Positions 62,927-64,000 of a stretch of 64,000 nt of DNA are shown piece after piece. The notes beneath the pieces were generated by a model. The model was given only the letters and a program-made list of their open reading frames with translations, was not told the origin of the DNA and made no database searches. Where the stretch lies: contig NZ_JANRHG010000010.1 of the NCBI RefSeq assembly GCF_024733845.1, positions 42,267-106,266 of the forward strand, written 5' to 3'. Made by a program: the position numbers and the translations under genes. How positions within the stretch are numbered: position 1 is the first letter of the stretch; each line of letters opens with the position of its first letter. Source of the stretch: Neomoorella sulfitireducens (lineage in GTDB: Bacteria > Bacillota > DSM-521 > Neomoorellales > Neomoorellaceae).

Positions 62927-63546
62927 AACTGCCTCGACTCCCTTGCCTGGCTTTTTAAACGTTTAACAAGGTATTCGGCTAGCACGGCGTAATCTTCCGT
63001 GGCCAACATTACCGCCGCCGAGGCGTCGAAAAGGATTGTGCCGCCGGGAGGAATTTCGTCATCTCCGGACCAGATGGCAAGTCTTACCGGCAAGTATGGA
63101 AAGGGATGTAGTTCGACGCCAGCATCGCCGAGGTTTACCGGCCGGCCACCCAGGGGCCGGGCGGCCTGGAGGAGGCAGTCGGGATCCCGGCCGAAGGTGC
63201 GGACCAGGGGCAAAACGGCGCGACCATAAAAGGGCTGCTGATAAATGGCGCCGCCGGGCAATTCTTTGAAGGAAATCCATTCACTTTTAAGGGTTAATGC
63301 CGGGCCAACCAGGTAGTGAAGGATTAAAACCTGCAACCGCGGGTCGACAGGACTGCTGTCCTTGGCAGTAATGCTTCCACCGGGGTATGATATATAAAAG
63401 ACGTCGTTTAAAGAAGTCAGGGTTAACACTTTTTTGTCTCCATCCCAGGAAGCCCCCTTGTTAAGGGCTATCTCCCCGGGTTTTTTTTGTTCCAGTTTTC
63501 TGCGGGCCAGGTCCAGGGTAACTTCAAGATTATAGGGCAGGGCCAA
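62914..63546 (-). CDS. DUF3786 domain protein
   Basis: This 210-residue protein has the DUF3786 pattern: GDKKVLTLTSLNDVFYISYPGGSITAKD, LQVLILHYLVGPALTLKSEWISFKELPGGAIYQQPF and WSGDDEIPPGGTILFDASAAVMLATEDYAVLAEYLVKRL. The family occurs in anaerobes using cobalamin/corrinoid proteins and Fe-S enzymes; the function is unknown. The TTG start follows AAAGGGGG. It overlaps the next gene by 13 bases. Confidence 0.82.
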   Translation of the reverse strand: MALPYNLEVTLDLARRKLEQKKPGEIALNKGASWDGDKKVLTLTSLNDVFYISYPGGSITAKDSSPVDPRLQVLILHYLVGPALTLKSEWISFKELPGGAIYQQPFYGRAVLPLVRTFGRDPDCLLQAARPLGGRPVNLGDAGVELHPFPYLPVRLAIWSGDDEIPPGGTILFDASAAVMLATEDYAVLAEYLVKRLKSQARESRQLSSM

Positions 63547-63655
63547 GTAAATACGCCCCCTTTCTTAAAAAATATAACCTTATGGGGTACTGCTGTTGCC
63601 GGGATTCTTGCATAGTATATTTTTCTTTAAAGTATCATGGTTTAATAAAAAATAA

Positions 63656-63682
63656 AAGCCGGTTTTTACCGGCCGGGTGTGT
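63656..63682 (-). terminator. Terminator of the 42-residue gene
   Basis: In the minus direction GCCGGT, an AAAA loop and ACCGGC (63673-63658) are followed by a long T/A-rich tail (TTTTATTTTTTATT). Confidence 0.8.
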
Positions 63683-63811
63683 CTAATGCAGTGGGACGAC
63701 AATGCAGTTATGTTTTTCTTCTTCGGCAGCCAGGACCCTTTCCAACTCTTCGGCGCTAACAAAACGGTAATCGACCTCTTCCCCGGCAATCCAGGTCAGC
63801 AGGTAATCCAT
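63683..63811 (-). CDS. Small protein of unknown function (42 residues)
   Basis: The frame from the ATG at 63811 behind a GGAGGCGGGGG site codes for 42 residues starting MDYLLTWIAGEEVDYRFV and ending NCIVVPLH, with an acidic helix in the middle (SAEELERVLAAEEEKH). A longer frame to 63883 lacks a ribosome site. The good start signal and the terminator directly after it support a real gene. I do not recognise a family. Confidence 0.6.
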   Translation of the reverse strand: MDYLLTWIAGEEVDYRFVSAEELERVLAAEEEKHNCIVVPLH

Positions 63812-63919
63812 ACCCCCGCCTCCTCGGGTGTTTTGTATACACCATCCTGTCTTCAGGATAACACTTACAGGTGGAAAATGCAAGGGGGAAAATTAAATTT
63901 TTGTTAATTTCATTTGTCT

Positions 63920-64000
63920 CTAATCTGCCAGGGCCTTTTCTACGGCCTTGATGATGTTTTGGTAGCCCGTGCAGCGACAGAGATGCCCGGACAATTCCCT
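63920..64000 (-). CDS. C-terminal end of a [2Fe-2S] subunit of a molybdenum hydroxylase/CO-dehydrogenase-type enzyme (cut by window edge)
   Basis: The last 26 codons before a TAG (63922-63920) read RELSGHLCRCTGYQNIIKAV then EKALAD. The CRCTGY motif binds the second [2Fe-2S] cluster in small subunits of xanthine dehydrogenase and aerobic-type CO dehydrogenase. The rest, including the start, lies beyond the window. The exact substrate is unknown. Confidence 0.85.
   Translation of the reverse strand, partial: RELSGHLCRCTGYQNIIKAVEKALAD

Overview
The window is a chromosomal segment from a spore-forming, probably anaerobic and thermophilic Firmicute of the Moorella/Thermoanaerobacterales type. 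This rests on the gene content: SpoVK, SpoVB and a SpoVM-like peptide, a Gram-positive LexA, Hfq downstream of MiaA, a B12-dependent ribonucleotide reductase with cobalamin-synthesis genes nearby, UPF0182, TTG/GTG starts behind strong GGAGG sites, and a probable selenoprotein. The genus is an inference. Genes are packed tightly; no gene-free stretch exceeds 300 bases once the small genes are counted, and no IS element, prophage or CRISPR array was seen.

Layout. 1-4190: end of a cobalamin nucleotide-loop cluster (cobT partial, cobS, L-threonine kinase, cobD, cobC). 4.2-8.4 kb: small HTH protein, guaB, DUF362 ferredoxin protein, PPC-domain protein, bifunctional nuclease. 8.4-18.5 kb: miaB-mutS-mutL-miaA-hfq, a DUF1540 protein, spoVK and a YnbB-like PLP enzyme; the miaA-hfq-spoVK-ynbB order resembles Bacillus. 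18.4-23.4 kb: lexA with a candidate SOS box, a [2Fe-2S] protein whose frame continues through UGA over a SECIS-like hairpin, two tiny genes, an orphan adenine methylase, tRNA-Glu, endonuclease IV and an EamA transporter. 23.5-28.8 kb: polar amino acid ABC transporter, secreted helical protein and a two-component system. 28.9-32.9 kb: tRNA-Gln, gltX, glycosyltransferase, HAD protein, CBS-ACT protein. 33-42 kb: intein-containing nrdJ behind three DnaA-box-like sites, a soluble histidine kinase, UPF0182, ddl, a PHP phosphoesterase and tRNA-Trp. 42-50.8 kb: diguanylate cyclase, EF-G paralogue, spoVB, surE, a DUF4264 gene, TPR protein, Fur regulator, CrtC-like protein. 50.8-53.8 kb: three-gene acyl-CoA dehydratase-activase set. 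54-64 kb: small membrane proteins, spoVM-like gene, DinG exonuclease-helicase, a biotin-dependent carboxyltransferase operon, thiL, uncharacterised genes, and the last codons of a [2Fe-2S] subunit of a molybdenum hydroxylase or CO-dehydrogenase-type enzyme.

Functional threads are: cobalamin made by the first cluster and probably used by NrdJ; DNA maintenance (MutS/MutL, endonuclease IV, LexA, DinG, Dam, NrdJ); sporulation (SpoVK, SpoVB, SpoVM-like, the soluble kinase); and metal/redox proteins (the selenoprotein candidate, Fur, ferredoxin-type proteins). The least expected signals are the UGA-containing [2Fe-2S] protein with its SECIS hairpin, the 23-residue SpoVM-like gene, the DnaA boxes at nrdJ, a gene with no ATG/GTG/TTG start in the right place, and a hairpin burying a ribosome-binding site.
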